Source: Salibacterium salarium (GTDB lineage: Bacteria; Bacillota; Bacilli; Bacillales; Marinococcaceae). Taken from it: a stretch of 64,000 bases of DNA. Each line of letters begins with the position of its first letter. Within the stretch, counting starts at the first letter, position 1. Location of the stretch: assembly GCF_030813635.1 (NCBI RefSeq), contig NZ_JAUSUM010000001.1:558001-622000 (forward strand). The letters are read 5' to 3'. Made by a program: the position numbers and the translations under genes. Positions 34,389 through 44,172 of this stretch are shown piece after piece. The notes below the pieces were generated by a model, which searched no databases, was not told the origin of the DNA, and saw only the letters and a list, made by a program, of their open reading frames with translations.

Positions 34389-35792
34389 ATGAATATAATT
34401 ATAGCAGAGGATGAAATTTTAGAACGTAAAGCTATGCGTAAATTTCTCGAATTCCATTTTAAAGATATAACGATTGTGGGAGAAGCGGTTAATGGACGGA
34501 CAGCGATTGAATTGGCACTCGACACCAATCCGGACATTATTTTAATGGATATTAAAATGCCTGGGATAAATGGGATGAAAGCAATCGAAACCATTCAAGC
34601 ATATTTACCGGATGTACAATTTATTATGGTGACGGCTTATGATTCTTTTGACTACGCAAAACAAGCGATAAAGCTTGGGGTGAAAGAATATATTTTAAAA
34701 CCGGGCAAAAAAAACGAAACCATTGAAGCGATTGAACGTGTAAAAAAGCAAATAGAGCAGGTGAATAAAGGTAAAAAGGAATATGATCACACGGTAGAAT
34801 TAGCGAAACAATTATTTTTATCAAAAATTATTCATGAGGAAGAAGGATTAGAAGAATTACAGCAAGAGTTGTATCCTTTCATGACATCTGGATTTTTTCT
34901 TATTCTTGAAGGGCAGGACAACACGGTCGTATCGATAACAGCGCAACAAATAAAACAATGGACGCGAGACGATGTCATTGTCAATCAGGAGCGGGGAAAA
35001 CAAGTGATTGTGCAATGCATGAGTGAAAGGCATCGTGACGTGCAGGAGGTGGCGCGATTAAAAAAAAGAATCAGACTTGAATGCGGAACATCGTGGATCA
35101 TAGGCAGCGGAAATCTCGTACATACCGTAGAAATGTTATCGCGCTCGTATTATGAAGCTCTGTTAGATGTGCAAAAACAAAAAAGAGGAACGGTCGAAAC
35201 GGAGCGGAACGACCAGAACATACTAGTGCGAATTAGAGATGCGGTACAAGAAGGAGAGGTGCAAATAGCCTTAACGAACACGTTATTGCTAATGGAACGC
35301 CCTGCCAATCAAGCGCTGAAAGAGGAATTATTTTATCTAGTTAAACAGGTGTTGGACAAACAACAGGTGCATCGACCGGAGATGACAGTCCACCACATAA
35401 ACACGGACCAACAATGGTATGAGTTTATTCAAAGTAGTTGTCAAAGAGTCATTCAACATTACCAGTCTCTTAATAGTATCGAACGAGCCAAGCAATGGAT
35501 CGATAAGCACATCCATGAATCATTTTCGTTAGAAGATATCGCGGAGAAAGCAAGTCTCAGTCCGGCCTATTTTTCTAACTTATTTAAAGCGACAACAGGC
35601 GAGAACGTTACTGATTATATTACGAGGCATCGGCTGCAAAAGGCAGTGGTGTTATTGAAAGAGCAAAAATATAGTTTGAAAGAAATTAGTTCTTTCATTG
35701 GGTACAAAGATCCTAATTATTTCAGCAGAGTATTTAAAAAGTATTATAATCTGTCACCGAAACAGTTCCAAAAAGCAACATTAAAAAAATGA
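34389..35792 (+). CDS. YesN-type response regulator with AraC DNA-binding domain
   Basis: The 467-residue protein has an N-terminal receiver (IAEDEILERKAM, phospho-Asp in IILMDIKMPG near residue 55, Lys in YILKPGKK near 104), a poorly conserved middle of about 230 residues, and a C-terminal AraC pair of helix-turn-helices (SLEDIAEKASLSPAYFSNLF and YSLKEISSFIGYKDPNYFSR). ATG 34389 is preferred over the overlapping ORF start at 34326 because AAAGGGGG is 6-8 bases upstream. The ABC importer genes that follow after 105 bases are the likely targets. Confidence 0.9.
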   Translation: MNIIIAEDEILERKAMRKFLEFHFKDITIVGEAVNGRTAIELALDTNPDIILMDIKMPGINGMKAIETIQAYLPDVQFIMVTAYDSFDYAKQAIKLGVKEYILKPGKKNETIEAIERVKKQIEQVNKGKKEYDHTVELAKQLFLSKIIHEEEGLEELQQELYPFMTSGFFLILEGQDNTVVSITAQQIKQWTRDDVIVNQERGKQVIVQCMSERHRDVQEVARLKKRIRLECGTSWIIGSGNLVHTVEMLSRSYYEALLDVQKQKRGTVETERNDQNILVRIRDAVQEGEVQIALTNTLLLMERPANQALKEELFYLVKQVLDKQQVHRPEMTVHHINTDQQWYEFIQSSCQRVIQHYQSLNSIERAKQWIDKHIHESFSLEDIAEKASLSPAYFSNLFKATTGENVTDYITRHRLQKAVVLLKEQKYSLKEISSFIGYKDPNYFSRVFKKYYNLSPKQFQKATLKK

Positions 35793-35848
35793 AGAAATTC
35801 ATAAAAGAATACAGATGATTTCTCTTCTTGTATAGCTAGTCCGATAGC

Positions 35849-35874
35849 TATAATAGTTATTGAAAGCGTTATCA
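35849..35874 (+). promoter_or_regulatory. -10 region and perfect cre site of the sugar ABC importer
   Basis: TATAAT at 35849-35854 (weak -35 CTTGTA at 35827) is followed by TGAAAGCGTTATCA (35861-35874), which fits the TGWAANCGNTNWCA cre consensus at every position. CcpA would block transcription right at the start region. Confidence 0.8.
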
Positions 35875-35897
35875 ATAAATAATAAAGGGGGATATTA

Positions 35898-37232
35898 ATG
35901 AGGAAGTTTTTTGGATTTATTGTTATGCTGATTTTCGTTTTGGCTATGGTTGCTTGTGGAGCGGATGATTCAGATGAAGAACAGTTTGATGGGAATGACA
36001 GTGGCGAAGAAACAGATGACTCACAAGAAACCGAAGAGGCTGCTGCTGAAGGGGGAGAAGGAGGAGACCTTGAAATTTTCAGTTGGTGGACAGGAGCTGG
36101 GGAAGAAGATGGGTTGAATGCCTTAATTGAACTGTTTGAAGAACAGCACCCTGATATAGCTGTTGAGAATGCAGCGGTTGCAGGCGGTGCTGGTACAAAC
36201 GCGAAAGCTGTTCTTGCCACAAGAATGCAAGGGAATGACCCGCCTTCTACTTTTCAAGTCCATGCGGGGGAAGAACTGAATCAGAGCTGGGTGGCAGCAG
36301 ATAAAATGGAGCCGTTAAATGATTTTTACGAAGAAGAAGAGCTAATGGATAAATTCCCGGAAGAGTTAATAGATATGGTCAGCCAAGACGGTGATATCTA
36401 TTCTGTACCGGTTAACATTCATCGCGGTAACGTCATTTTTTATAACATGAGTGTGTTTGAAGAGAACGGCCTAGAACCTCCGACAACGTTTGATGAGTTT
36501 TTGGATGTAGCAGAAAAGCTTGATGAAGCAGGGGTTACACCGCTTGCTCTTGGAGATAAAGAGGCGTGGACTGCGACGCAAATTTTTGAAAACGTTTTAC
36601 TTGGTTCCCTTGGACCTGAAGATTATCAAGCGTTGTGGAATGGCGATATAAGTTTTGATGATGAACGGGTTGTAGAGGCAGCTGAAACATTTAAACAAAT
36701 GTTGGGATATGTGAACGAAGATCATGCGTCACGAAACTGGCAAGATTCCGCACAGCTAGTCAGTGAAGGAGAAGCCGCCATGATAAATATGGGAGATTGG
36801 GCAAAAGGATATTTTAGCAATGATCTTGACATGGAAGTTAATGAAGACTTTGGCTATTTTGCCTTCCCTGAAACAACGGACGAATTCATGGTTATTTCTG
36901 ATACATTCGGTCTTCCAAGTGGTGTGGAAAATGAAGAAGAAGTAAAAGAATTTTTGTCGGTGCTAGGATCGGTGGAAGGGCAAGATACATTTAACCCCTT
37001 AAAAGGATCTATCCCTGCACGAGTGGATGCAGATGAAAGCAAGTACGATGAATATGGGGTGGATACGATTGAAGATTTTCGTGAAGCAACCCTCGCCCCA
37101 AGTCTGGCACATGGTTCTGCGGCTTCCGAGGGCTATTTGACAAAAGCAAATCAGGCAGTAAATATTTTTGTCACTCAAGGAGATGTGGAGCGCTTGCTCG
37201 AATCATTGGAAACGGCAATGGCAGAAGAATAG
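35898..37232 (+). CDS. Sugar ABC transporter substrate-binding lipoprotein
   Basis: The 444-residue lipoprotein has an AMVAC lipobox (Cys near residue 20), an acidic Asp/Glu-rich linker to about residue 52, and the family-1 sugar-binding fold (LEIFSWWTGAGEEDGLNALI, RMQGNDPPSTFQVHAGEEL, INMGDWAKGYF, LPSGVENEEEVKEFL). The WWTG.GEE...A start resembles glucose/mannose-type binding proteins, but the ligand is not certain. It is the first gene of an SBP-permease-permease set lacking an ATPase; a shared MsmX-type ATPase elsewhere is expected. Confidence 0.88.
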   Translation: MRKFFGFIVMLIFVLAMVACGADDSDEEQFDGNDSGEETDDSQETEEAAAEGGEGGDLEIFSWWTGAGEEDGLNALIELFEEQHPDIAVENAAVAGGAGTNAKAVLATRMQGNDPPSTFQVHAGEELNQSWVAADKMEPLNDFYEEEELMDKFPEELIDMVSQDGDIYSVPVNIHRGNVIFYNMSVFEENGLEPPTTFDEFLDVAEKLDEAGVTPLALGDKEAWTATQIFENVLLGSLGPEDYQALWNGDISFDDERVVEAAETFKQMLGYVNEDHASRNWQDSAQLVSEGEAAMINMGDWAKGYFSNDLDMEVNEDFGYFAFPETTDEFMVISDTFGLPSGVENEEEVKEFLSVLGSVEGQDTFNPLKGSIPARVDADESKYDEYGVDTIEDFREATLAPSLAHGSAASEGYLTKANQAVNIFVTQGDVERLLESLETAMAEE

Positions 37233-37242
37233 AGAAACGACT

Positions 37243-37280
37243 AGGTCTGGTTCCTTCTTGTTCGGGCCAGACCTATTTTT
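37243..37280 (+). terminator. Partial terminator between binding protein and permease genes
   Basis: AGGTCTGG / CCAGACCT stem followed by ATTTTTCTC. Readthrough would feed the permease genes at a lower level. Confidence 0.7.
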
Positions 37281-37329
37281 CTCAGTAAATTGAAAGTGAT
37301 TGCTTTGTATGATGTAGGAGAGGATCCTT

Positions 37330-38262
37330 ATGGCAGAAAATATAAAAAGAAAAAAACGAATTTCAAGTGATCAATGGGTAGCGCTTGCTTTTCTAGCGCC
37401 ATCGATTTTGTTAATTGCGGTTTTTGTTTATGGATTTATTGGATGGACAGGATACGTGTCTTTTAGTAATTGGAACACGTTGACCCCGGATTTCTCATTT
37501 GCCGGATTATCCAATTATCTCTATTTGTTCAGTGATTTCAGATTTCAGGCTGACTTACGGAATACGCTATTTTTTACCCTGTTTTTTATCGGGGCCGTCA
37601 TTATTCTAGGGTTGGGTATTGCAATTTTAATAGAGAAAAATCTAAAAGGAGAATCGTTGTTTCGTAATATCTTTTTGTTTCCGATGGCGTTATCTTTTGT
37701 CGTTACCGGTGTTGTTTGGCAATGGCTGCTAAATCCATCAACCGGATTTAATCACTTTTTAAAATGGTTTGGGATCCAGCCGCTGTGGTACACCGATACG
37801 AATATTCTCGCCGGCTTCCAATGGGGCGCGATTGAATTCGGGGTTCCTGTTGCGATCATCGCAGTAGTTATAGCTGCTGTCTGGCAAATGACGGGATTTT
37901 CGCTTGCTATGTATCTCGCTGGTTTGCGGGGGATTCCGGATGAATTGAGGGAAGCAGCTCGAGTGGATGGAGCATCGGAACGGCAGGTTTATCGAAAAGT
38001 TGTCATCCCCATGATGATGCCCATTACCGTGAGTGTTGTCATTATTATGGCCCATATTTCCTTGAAAATCTTTGATCTCGTTTATGCGATGACTGGCTCT
38101 GGTGCTAATTTTGTGACAGATGTTCCTGGTGTTTACATGTTTGAAACGACATTCCGTGGAAATTACTACGCCCAAGGGGCAGCGATTGCTATTATTATGC
38201 TGCTGTTGGTCGCTATCTTTATCGTTCCGTATTTATGGTACAACCGAAAGGGGGATAACTAA
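37330..38262 (+). CDS. Sugar ABC transporter permease (MalF/UgpA-type)
   Basis: The 310-residue, 6-TM permease has the EAA loop [20 protein letters not shown] near residue 213. The N-terminus ([20 protein letters not shown]) matches family-1 carbohydrate permeases. It shares one base with the next gene (TAATG overlap), so the two are coupled. AGGAGAGG lies before the ATG. Confidence 0.9.
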   Translation: MAENIKRKKRISSDQWVALAFLAPSILLIAVFVYGFIGWTGYVSFSNWNTLTPDFSFAGLSNYLYLFSDFRFQADLRNTLFFTLFFIGAVIILGLGIAILIEKNLKGESLFRNIFLFPMALSFVVTGVVWQWLLNPSTGFNHFLKWFGIQPLWYTDTNILAGFQWGAIEFGVPVAIIAVVIAAVWQMTGFSLAMYLAGLRGIPDELREAARVDGASERQVYRKVVIPMMMPITVSVVIIMAHISLKIFDLVYAMTGSGANFVTDVPGVYMFETTFRGNYYAQGAAIAIIMLLLVAIFIVPYLWYNRKGDN

Positions 38263-39083
38263 TGGCAGCTAACAAAATAAGTACATTCTTAAAATATATC
38301 CTATTAATTACGCTGGCTATTATTTTTCTATCCCCTGTGTATGTCATATTCGTTACTAGTTTGAAGCCGTTGGATGAAGTATCGTTAAGTACAATGTGGG
38401 CACTGCCGACGTCTATTGACTTCAGCAGTTACAGTCAAGCTTTTGAGGAACTTGGACCTAATGTCATGAACAGTTTTTATCTCGTTATTCCAGCCACCTT
38501 CTTATCCGCCTTGTTAGGTGCTATGAATGGGTATGTGCTATCGAAGTGGAAATTCCGAGGTTCAGAAATTTTGTTCACAGTGATGCTGTTTGGTATGTTT
38601 ATCCCGTATCAAAGTATCCTTATTCCACTCATTCAGTTTTTGCGCAGTATTGATTTATATAATTCGATAGCGGGGTTAATTTTAACTCACGTTGTTTATG
38701 GGCTGCCGATTACGACACTGATGTTCCGGAATTTTTATGCGAATATTCCAGATACAATGATTGAGGCGGCGAAAATAGATGGAGCGAGTTTTCTCGGTAT
38801 TTTTCGGAGAATTATGATTCCACTCTCCATTACAGGCTTTGTCGTTGTAGCGATTTGGCAATTCACAAATATATGGAATGAGTTCTTGTTTGCGGTGACG
38901 ATTACAAACTCTGATAGTCAGCCTGTCATGGTAGCTTTGCAAAATTTATCGGGAAGTCAGATTGTGCAATGGAATGTGCAAATGGCAGGAGCTCTGCTTG
39001 CGGCCCTACCGACACTTCTTGTCTATATTATTTTAGGGAAATATTTTGTGCGCGGCCTGTTGGCAGGTTCAGTGAAAGGTTAG
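38262..39083 (+). CDS. Sugar ABC transporter permease (MalG/UgpE-type)
   Basis: The 273-residue, 6-TM permease carries [20 protein letters not shown] near residue 167 and ends in LLAGSVKG, the usual C-terminus of MalG-type permeases. It pairs with the preceding permease. No ATPase gene follows; a terminator lies 12 bases past the stop. Confidence 0.9.
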   Translation: MAANKISTFLKYILLITLAIIFLSPVYVIFVTSLKPLDEVSLSTMWALPTSIDFSSYSQAFEELGPNVMNSFYLVIPATFLSALLGAMNGYVLSKWKFRGSEILFTVMLFGMFIPYQSILIPLIQFLRSIDLYNSIAGLILTHVVYGLPITTLMFRNFYANIPDTMIEAAKIDGASFLGIFRRIMIPLSITGFVVVAIWQFTNIWNEFLFAVTITNSDSQPVMVALQNLSGSQIVQWNVQMAGALLAALPTLLVYIILGKYFVRGLLAGSVKG

Positions 39084-39094
39084 ATGAATAGATG

Positions 39095-39137
39095 AAAAAA
39101 ACCGGTTCTGGTATGTATCAGAGCCGGTTTTTTTTAC
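39095..39137 (+). terminator. Rho-independent terminator of the sugar importer operon
   Basis: AAAAAACCGGTTCTG pairs with CAGAGCCGGTTTTTT (one mismatch), ending in a long T run. Confidence 0.9.
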
Positions 39138-39248
39138 AATGGTCGTCTTTACTAGCGAAAAAAGGTAGTTTACTAGCTAAATAGCGATAATTACTGTCCA
39201 AATTACATCATTTACTTGCCAATCCATCACTACAAGCACTAGTCTTTG

Positions 39249-39776
39249 TTAATCATTGAACGTTTCATAGTGAACGAGATCACTATTTTCCGGAGGAGTT
39301 TTTGCTCCAGGATGTTCAGCAGGATATCCAAGTCCAAGGATAGCAGTAATGCGCCGGTCATTTGGGATAGATAATGATTCTCTCACGTAATGTTCTCGTT
39401 TTTCTGATTCTTCCGGGTCCTGGGCATGATAAATCGCACCGAAAGCGGCGCCTAACCCTTGATCAACTGCGGTTAACCAAATAAATCCGGCCGCTATGGA
39501 AGAGTCTTGCAACCAGTATTTACTCACGTCAGGCCTGCCGGTAATAACTATAGCTGCGCTCACTCCTTTTAACCAAGATACAGTCGCGGGCGTATCAGCT
39601 AATTGGTTCAACGTTTCTTTATTCCGGATGACAATAAATTCACGGGAGGGCAGGTTGTTTCCGGATGGGGCTAAGGTAGCTGCGTCCACTAATTCACCTA
39701 TAACATCATCAGGTATTGCTTTGTCTTCATATGATGTTATTTCTCTTCGGTTTTGAATAATGGTTTTTACATTCAT
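39249..39776 (-). CDS. Nitroreductase-family flavoprotein
   Basis: The 175-residue protein has the nitroreductase start (IIQNRREITSYEDKAIPDDVI), the FMN-binding APSGNNLPSREFIVI near residue 36, and a late ILGLGYPAEHPGAKTPP that matches the family's C-terminal FMN/NAD(P)H region. It reduces nitro- or quinone-type compounds with FMN; the substrate is unknown. It lies downstream of the GbsR-type gene on the same strand, with a 121-base gap. Confidence 0.85.
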   Translation of the reverse strand: MNVKTIIQNRREITSYEDKAIPDDVIGELVDAATLAPSGNNLPSREFIVIRNKETLNQLADTPATVSWLKGVSAAIVITGRPDVSKYWLQDSSIAAGFIWLTAVDQGLGAAFGAIYHAQDPEESEKREHYVRESLSIPNDRRITAILGLGYPAEHPGAKTPPENSDLVHYETFND

Positions 39777-39897
39777 TTTATTCCGCCCTTTCTAATAGGA
39801 AATCATCGGTAACAATATTCTACCATATTATGCATTTAACATACATAATTAAGCAGAGTACGAAACTGTTCTATAGATAAGACAGAATGCAATGAAC

Positions 39898-40449
39898 TTA
39901 CTTTTTGGGTACGATTTCAAAAATTTCCCCGTTTTCAAACATTGAAATAACTTCGTCAACCCAGCTGTAATAACGAAGAGCGTAATCTAGTTTTTCAAAA
40001 TCTTTTTCAACTTGCTGTTTCAACGCAGGGTCCGTCGTTTTTTCGTATAAATCTTCGAGTTGTTCATTGGCTGTCAGCGCAGCTTTATGATTATTGTCCG
40101 TTGCTTCACGCCAGCGGTTAACAAACACAGAAGTGAAAGATTTATACCAATCTTCTTCTACCTCATATAAGTCTTTTCTTACTCCTTTTTCCCAGACTCT
40201 TGTAAGCATAGACGCTTCCGTGAGCAAACGAACCCCAGTACTCATACTGGTCTTGCTCATTTCAAGTGCCTTACTCATGCTATCTAATGTCATAGGTTCG
40301 TCGGAGAACAAGACGGTTCCGTATAACCTTCCATTTGTTTCAGAAATATCATATAAACCCATGTTCTGAGCCATGACGGATATAAAGCGGTGTCTCGTAT
40401 CGTGGAGATCTGACCAGTCTTTTGATATCCTGCCTTGCTGTTTTTCCAT
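39898..40449 (-). CDS. GbsR/OpcR-family (MarR-type winged helix) regulator
   Basis: The 183-residue protein has the GbsR-like pattern: an N-terminal helix, NGRLYGTVLFSDEPMTLDSM, then ALEMSKTSMSTGVRLLTEA as the recognition helix and a KDLYEVEEDWYKSF wing. In B. subtilis, GbsR and OpcR control choline and betaine importer genes. It is divergent from opuAA, and an inverted repeat covers the promoter region between them, so it very likely controls this opuA operon. The ATG has GAAAGGAG upstream. Confidence 0.88.
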   Translation of the reverse strand: MEKQQGRISKDWSDLHDTRHRFISVMAQNMGLYDISETNGRLYGTVLFSDEPMTLDSMSKALEMSKTSMSTGVRLLTEASMLTRVWEKGVRKDLYEVEEDWYKSFTSVFVNRWREATDNNHKAALTANEQLEDLYEKTTDPALKQQVEKDFEKLDYALRYYSWVDEVISMFENGEIFEIVPKK

Positions 40450-40673
40450 TATGGTTCTCCTTTCTGATGGTAAACAAAAACCTATGTACCGTTTATTACA
40501 TCTATACTTCCTAAAAGAGATATAAAGATATATCTCGAGGCATAGGTAACTATTATCATGAAAAGACGTTACAGAAAATCTTAACAGACCTTAGAGAAAA
40601 GGCAAAATGTAGAAACGAAGAGGAAACTTGTCGATATAAAGAGACATTTGTAGATATGCGCAAATAAATTCCG

Positions 40674-40709
40674 TACAGTTTGTACTTTACGATTTAAACA
40701 AACTGTATT
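40674..40709 (+). promoter_or_regulatory. Inverted-repeat operator overlapping a promoter of opuA
   Basis: TACAGTTTGT (40674-40683) and ACAAACTGTA (40698-40707) form a perfect 10-bp inverted repeat. TTGTAC (40680) and TGTATT (40704) with an 18-base spacer could be a promoter lying inside it, as expected for a repressor site. The GbsR-type protein encoded divergently is the best candidate. Confidence 0.6.
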
Positions 40710-40724
40710 AACGACAAACGCTAT

Positions 40725-40753
40725 TTGCTACTTTTTTCACACTAGCGTATAGT
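40725..40753 (+). promoter_or_regulatory. Second predicted opuA promoter
   Basis: TTGCTA (40725-40730), 17-base spacer and TATAGT (40748-40753), just downstream of the inverted repeat. The leader to the opuAA start is about 125 bases and shows no other clear element. Confidence 0.55.
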
Positions 40754-40886
40754 TAGAAAAGTGATTTCGGTAACGAAATGAAACTTGTACATTATTTTCA
40801 CTATGCTGGTAATCACGATGATAGTGGAATTTAATAGAGAAACAAGTGCTACTAAACTAGGTTAAAAAGTAAAGAGGTGGAAACAA

Positions 40887-42086
40887 GTGCCGGTCATTAA
40901 AGTGGAAGACTTATCGAAAGTGTTCGGACGTAATCCAGAACGAGCACTGAAGCTATTAGATGAGCATAAGTCTAAAGAAGAAATCTTAGAACAAACGGGT
41001 AATACCGTGGGTGTTAACCGCGCTTCCTTTGAAGTCGAAGAAGGCGAAGTATTTGTTATTATGGGATTATCCGGGAGTGGGAAATCAACATTAGTTCGTT
41101 TATTGAACAGATTGATTGAACCAACAGAAGGCAATGTCTATATCGATGATGATAACCTTGCTACGATGAATAAAGAGGCTCTACGCAAAATTAGACGTGA
41201 AAAAATGAGCATGGTGTTTCAACGTTTTGCCTTATTCCCTCACCGAACTGTTCTGTCGAATGCTGAATTTGGTCTCGAAATTCAAGGAGTCGATAAAGCA
41301 GAACGTAAGGAAAAAGCTGAAAAATCGCTTGAACTAGTAGGGTTGGGCGGTTATATGAATCAAGCTCCTGGACAATTGTCTGGTGGTATGCAACAACGTG
41401 TTGGACTTGCTCGCGCTCTTACAAATGATCCGCAAGTTCTTTTGATGGACGAAGCGTTTTCTGCGCTTGACCCATTGATTAGAAAAGAAATGCAGGACGA
41501 GCTTCTTGATTTGCAGGAAACAATGAAGAAGACGATTATATTTATTACACACGATCTCGACGAAGCTTTGCGTATTGGGGACAGAATCGCTCTTATGAAA
41601 GATGGTTCTATCGTACAAATTGGCACACCAGAAGATATTTTGGTAAACCCTGCTAACGATTACGTGGAGAAATTCGTGGAAGACGTGGACCGCTCTAAGG
41701 TTCTCACAGCGGAAAATATTATGAAGAGACCAGAAACGATTGACGTTGAAAAACACGGTCCAAGAGTTGCCCTTGAAAGAATGAGAGAAGAAGGACTTTC
41801 AAGTATTTATGTAACCGACCGTAAACGTAATTTGAAGGGGTATGTCACAGCTGATGACGCGTCAACAGCGAGACAGGAAGATACTCGTGATATTAATGCT
41901 ATTTTAAATACGGATGTTCCAACTGTTTCCAAAGAAACACCGTTAAATGAAATTTTTAATCAAATTTATGATTCTCCTGTTCCAATAGCAGTTGTCGAAG
42001 ATGAAAAGTTATTAGGGGTTATTGTACGTGGTGCTGTTATAGGCGCGCTTGCGGGAGACAGCGAGGTGACGACAAACGATGCTTAA
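40887..42086 (+). CDS. opuAA: Glycine betaine ABC transporter ATPase (OpuAA)
   Basis: The 399-residue ATPase has the OpuAA/ProV N-terminus ([31 protein letters not shown]), Walker [10 protein letters not shown] near residue 58, Q-loop (VFQRFAL), signature LSGGMQQRV, Walker B ([10 protein letters not shown]) and a C-terminal tandem CBS pair (residues ~270-390) of the kind that senses ionic strength. GTG 40887 has AAGAGGTGG upstream. The coding sequence overlaps opuAB by 8 bases. It energises uptake of glycine betaine as an osmoprotectant. Confidence 0.95.
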   Translation: MPVIKVEDLSKVFGRNPERALKLLDEHKSKEEILEQTGNTVGVNRASFEVEEGEVFVIMGLSGSGKSTLVRLLNRLIEPTEGNVYIDDDNLATMNKEALRKIRREKMSMVFQRFALFPHRTVLSNAEFGLEIQGVDKAERKEKAEKSLELVGLGGYMNQAPGQLSGGMQQRVGLARALTNDPQVLLMDEAFSALDPLIRKEMQDELLDLQETMKKTIIFITHDLDEALRIGDRIALMKDGSIVQIGTPEDILVNPANDYVEKFVEDVDRSKVLTAENIMKRPETIDVEKHGPRVALERMREEGLSSIYVTDRKRNLKGYVTADDASTARQEDTRDINAILNTDVPTVSKETPLNEIFNQIYDSPVPIAVVEDEKLLGVIVRGAVIGALAGDSEVTTNDA

Positions 42087-42930
42087 TTTTATGGAAAATG
42101 TCCCTGAGATTCCTTTAGCAGAAGGGACCAATTGGTTAATAGATAGGATTACGGAGACCTTTTCTTTTATATTCGAGCCCATTCAAAACCAATTTGGCGA
42201 CTTTATGGATAATACGGCGGATCAATTAGCTTCGATTCCTCCGGTTATTGTCATACTAATTATTGCTATTTTGGCGTTTTTCGCCAGTGGTAAAAAATTT
42301 GGACTGGTTGCATTCAGTATTATAGGACTGCTTCTTATTTATAATCAAGGGTTATGGGAACAACTTATGTTTACCTTAACACTTGTACTTATAGCTAGTA
42401 TTTTATCTGTGATAATAGGCGTACCTGTTGGGATATTAATGTCCAAGAGCAGAATCGCAGAGGCTATCATTACACCGATACTGGACTTCATGCAGACGAT
42501 GCCGGCATTTGTGTACTTGATTCCGGCGGTTGCCTTTTTTAGTATCGGAATGGTTCCAGGTGTTTTCGCTTCATTAGTATTTGCGACACCGCCAACCGTG
42601 CGTTTCACAAACTTGGGTATTAGACAAGTTTCAACAGAACTTATTGAAGCATCTGAGGCATTTGGAAGTACAGGTTCTCAAAAGCTATGGAAAGTAGAAA
42701 TTCCAATGGCTAAAAGCACCATTATGGCTGGAATTAACCAGACTGTAATGCTGTCCCTTTCAATGGTTGTTATCGCATCGATGATTGGTGCACCAGGTCT
42801 TGGAAGAGATGTGCTATCAGCCTTACAACGTGCTGAAGCAGGCACTGGTTTTGTTGCAGGTATTGGTATTGTTATCTTAGCGATTATCATTGATCGTTTT
42901 ACACAAAGCCTCAACAAATCAAAAGCTTAG
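42079..42930 (+). CDS. opuAB: Glycine betaine ABC transporter permease (OpuAB)
   Basis: The 283-residue permease begins with an acidic/aromatic N-terminus and has about 6-7 TM helices. The EAA-type loop is [21 protein letters not shown] near residue 190, and [17 protein letters not shown] and GLGRDVL are typical of ProW/OpuAB. It is translationally coupled to opuAA. Confidence 0.94.
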   Translation: MLNFMENVPEIPLAEGTNWLIDRITETFSFIFEPIQNQFGDFMDNTADQLASIPPVIVILIIAILAFFASGKKFGLVAFSIIGLLLIYNQGLWEQLMFTLTLVLIASILSVIIGVPVGILMSKSRIAEAIITPILDFMQTMPAFVYLIPAVAFFSIGMVPGVFASLVFATPPTVRFTNLGIRQVSTELIEASEAFGSTGSQKLWKVEIPMAKSTIMAGINQTVMLSLSMVVIASMIGAPGLGRDVLSALQRAEAGTGFVAGIGIVILAIIIDRFTQSLNKSKA

Positions 42931-43009
42931 AATCCATGACAAAGGTGGATACTTTTCTTAAATAGAAAAGTTACCATATATAAAATATTTTAAGGGGGAA
43001 ACATCAGTT

Positions 43010-43984
43010 ATGTTGAAATTTAATTGGAAACGTCTAGGGATTACTGCTGGACTTTCACTAACACTTGTTGCTGCTGGTTGTGGCGCTGACGAGGAAGGCT
43101 CAGACGATACAGAAGGCGACAGCGGTGAAGAAACAACAGAAGAAGGTTCAGATGAAGAAGGCAGTGAAGATGAAGGATCTGCTAACTATAGTGAAGAAAT
43201 GGACTACACAATCACTGGTATCGAACCAGGTGCTGGGGTAGTTGGATCAGCAGAAACAGCTGTAGAAGAATATGATAGTCTTAATGGCTGGACTGTAGAA
43301 ACTTCTTCAGGTGGTGCGATGGCAACGGCACTAGGCGAAGCTATTGAAAATGAAGAACCTATTGTTGTTACTGGTTGGAGTCCACACTGGAAGTTCGAAG
43401 CGTATGACTTGAAATATCTTGAAGATCCAAATGGTTCTTTTGGCGAAGCAGAAGAAATTAAAACAATGGTTCGTCAAGGCCTAGAAGAAGACATGCCAAA
43501 TGCATATACTGTTCTTGACCAGTTTGAGTGGGATGAATCACAAATGAACAGTGTAATGTTAGATATTAATGAAGGAGCTTCTCCAGATGAAGCTGCTGCA
43601 GACTTTGTAGAAGAGAATCAAGACTTGGTTGATTCTTGGACAGAAGGTGCAGAAGAAGTAGACGGTAAAGAGATTGAACTTGTATACGTAGAGTGGGCTA
43701 CAGAAGTTGCTTCCACACACGTTGTTTCAGAAGTTCTATCTAACTTAGGCTTTGATGTTACGCCAACGCCTATCGATAACGCTGTTATGTGGGAATCTGT
43801 AGCCGGTGGCGATGCTGATGGTATGGTAGCTGCTTGGTTGCCAGCAACTCACGAAGATTTGTATGAAGAATACAAAGATGATGTTGTAGATCTTGGAGCG
43901 AACCTAGAAGGCGCTAAAATTGGTCTAGTTGTTCCTGAATATATGGATGTTGATTCCATTGAAGATCTTCAGCCTGCTGAATAA
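43010..43984 (+). CDS. opuAC: Glycine betaine-binding lipoprotein (OpuAC)
   Basis: The 324-residue lipoprotein has an AAGC lipobox (Cys near residue 24), an acidic linker of about 40 residues, and the OpuAC fold: ITGIEPGAGV near 65, VVTGWSPHWKF near 119 and VYVEWATEVASTHV near 224. The Trp residues expected for the aromatic betaine cage are visible (GWSPHWKF, VYVEWA, WLPATHE). It delivers glycine betaine to OpuAA/AB. It starts 79 bases after opuAB with GGGGG upstream, and a strong terminator follows. Confidence 0.94.
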   Translation: MLKFNWKRLGITAGLSLTLVAAGCGADEEGSDDTEGDSGEETTEEGSDEEGSEDEGSANYSEEMDYTITGIEPGAGVVGSAETAVEEYDSLNGWTVETSSGGAMATALGEAIENEEPIVVTGWSPHWKFEAYDLKYLEDPNGSFGEAEEIKTMVRQGLEEDMPNAYTVLDQFEWDESQMNSVMLDINEGASPDEAAADFVEENQDLVDSWTEGAEEVDGKEIELVYVEWATEVASTHVVSEVLSNLGFDVTPTPIDNAVMWESVAGGDADGMVAAWLPATHEDLYEEYKDDVVDLGANLEGAKIGLVVPEYMDVDSIEDLQPAE

Positions 43985-43994
43985 TACGTTATAG

Positions 43995-44029
43995 AAAAAA
44001 GGACCGTCCATTAGGATGGTCCTTTTTTG
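43995..44029 (+). terminator. Rho-independent terminator of opuA
   Basis: AAAAAAGGACCGTCC pairs with GGATGGTCCTTTTTT (one G-T pair). Confidence 0.92.
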
Positions 44030-44036
44030 TGATTTC

Positions 44037-44147
44037 TGTCCCGCAACGAATATTAATTGTCCCGAACTAGGGGATGATGTCCCGAATCAAACATTAATTG
44101 TCCCGAAACTGAACGATACTGTCCCGAAACCAAAGAGAAGTGTCCCG
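44037..44147. repeat. Array B: six TGTCCCG words every 20-21 bp
   Basis: TGTCCCG starts at 44037, 44058, 44078, 44099, 44120 and 44141 (spacings 21, 20, 21, 21, 21), usually followed by AA. The remaining 12 bases of each unit differ. The array fills the gap between the opuA terminator and the convergent moaD gene. Confidence 0.88.
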
Positions 44148-44172
44148 ATAACAATGACAGGGTAAACTAAAA

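Noticed and set aside
44037-44147. CRISPR-like reading of the TGTCCCG array
   Set aside because: The repeated word is only 7-9 bases and the unit 20-21 bp; CRISPR repeats are 21-48 bp with spacers of similar size. No cas genes are in the window.
44037-44147. Heptapeptide-repeat coding sequence (21 bp = 7 codons)
   Set aside because: One of the five steps is 20 bp, so the frame is not kept, and there is no ORF with start and ribosome-binding site across the array.
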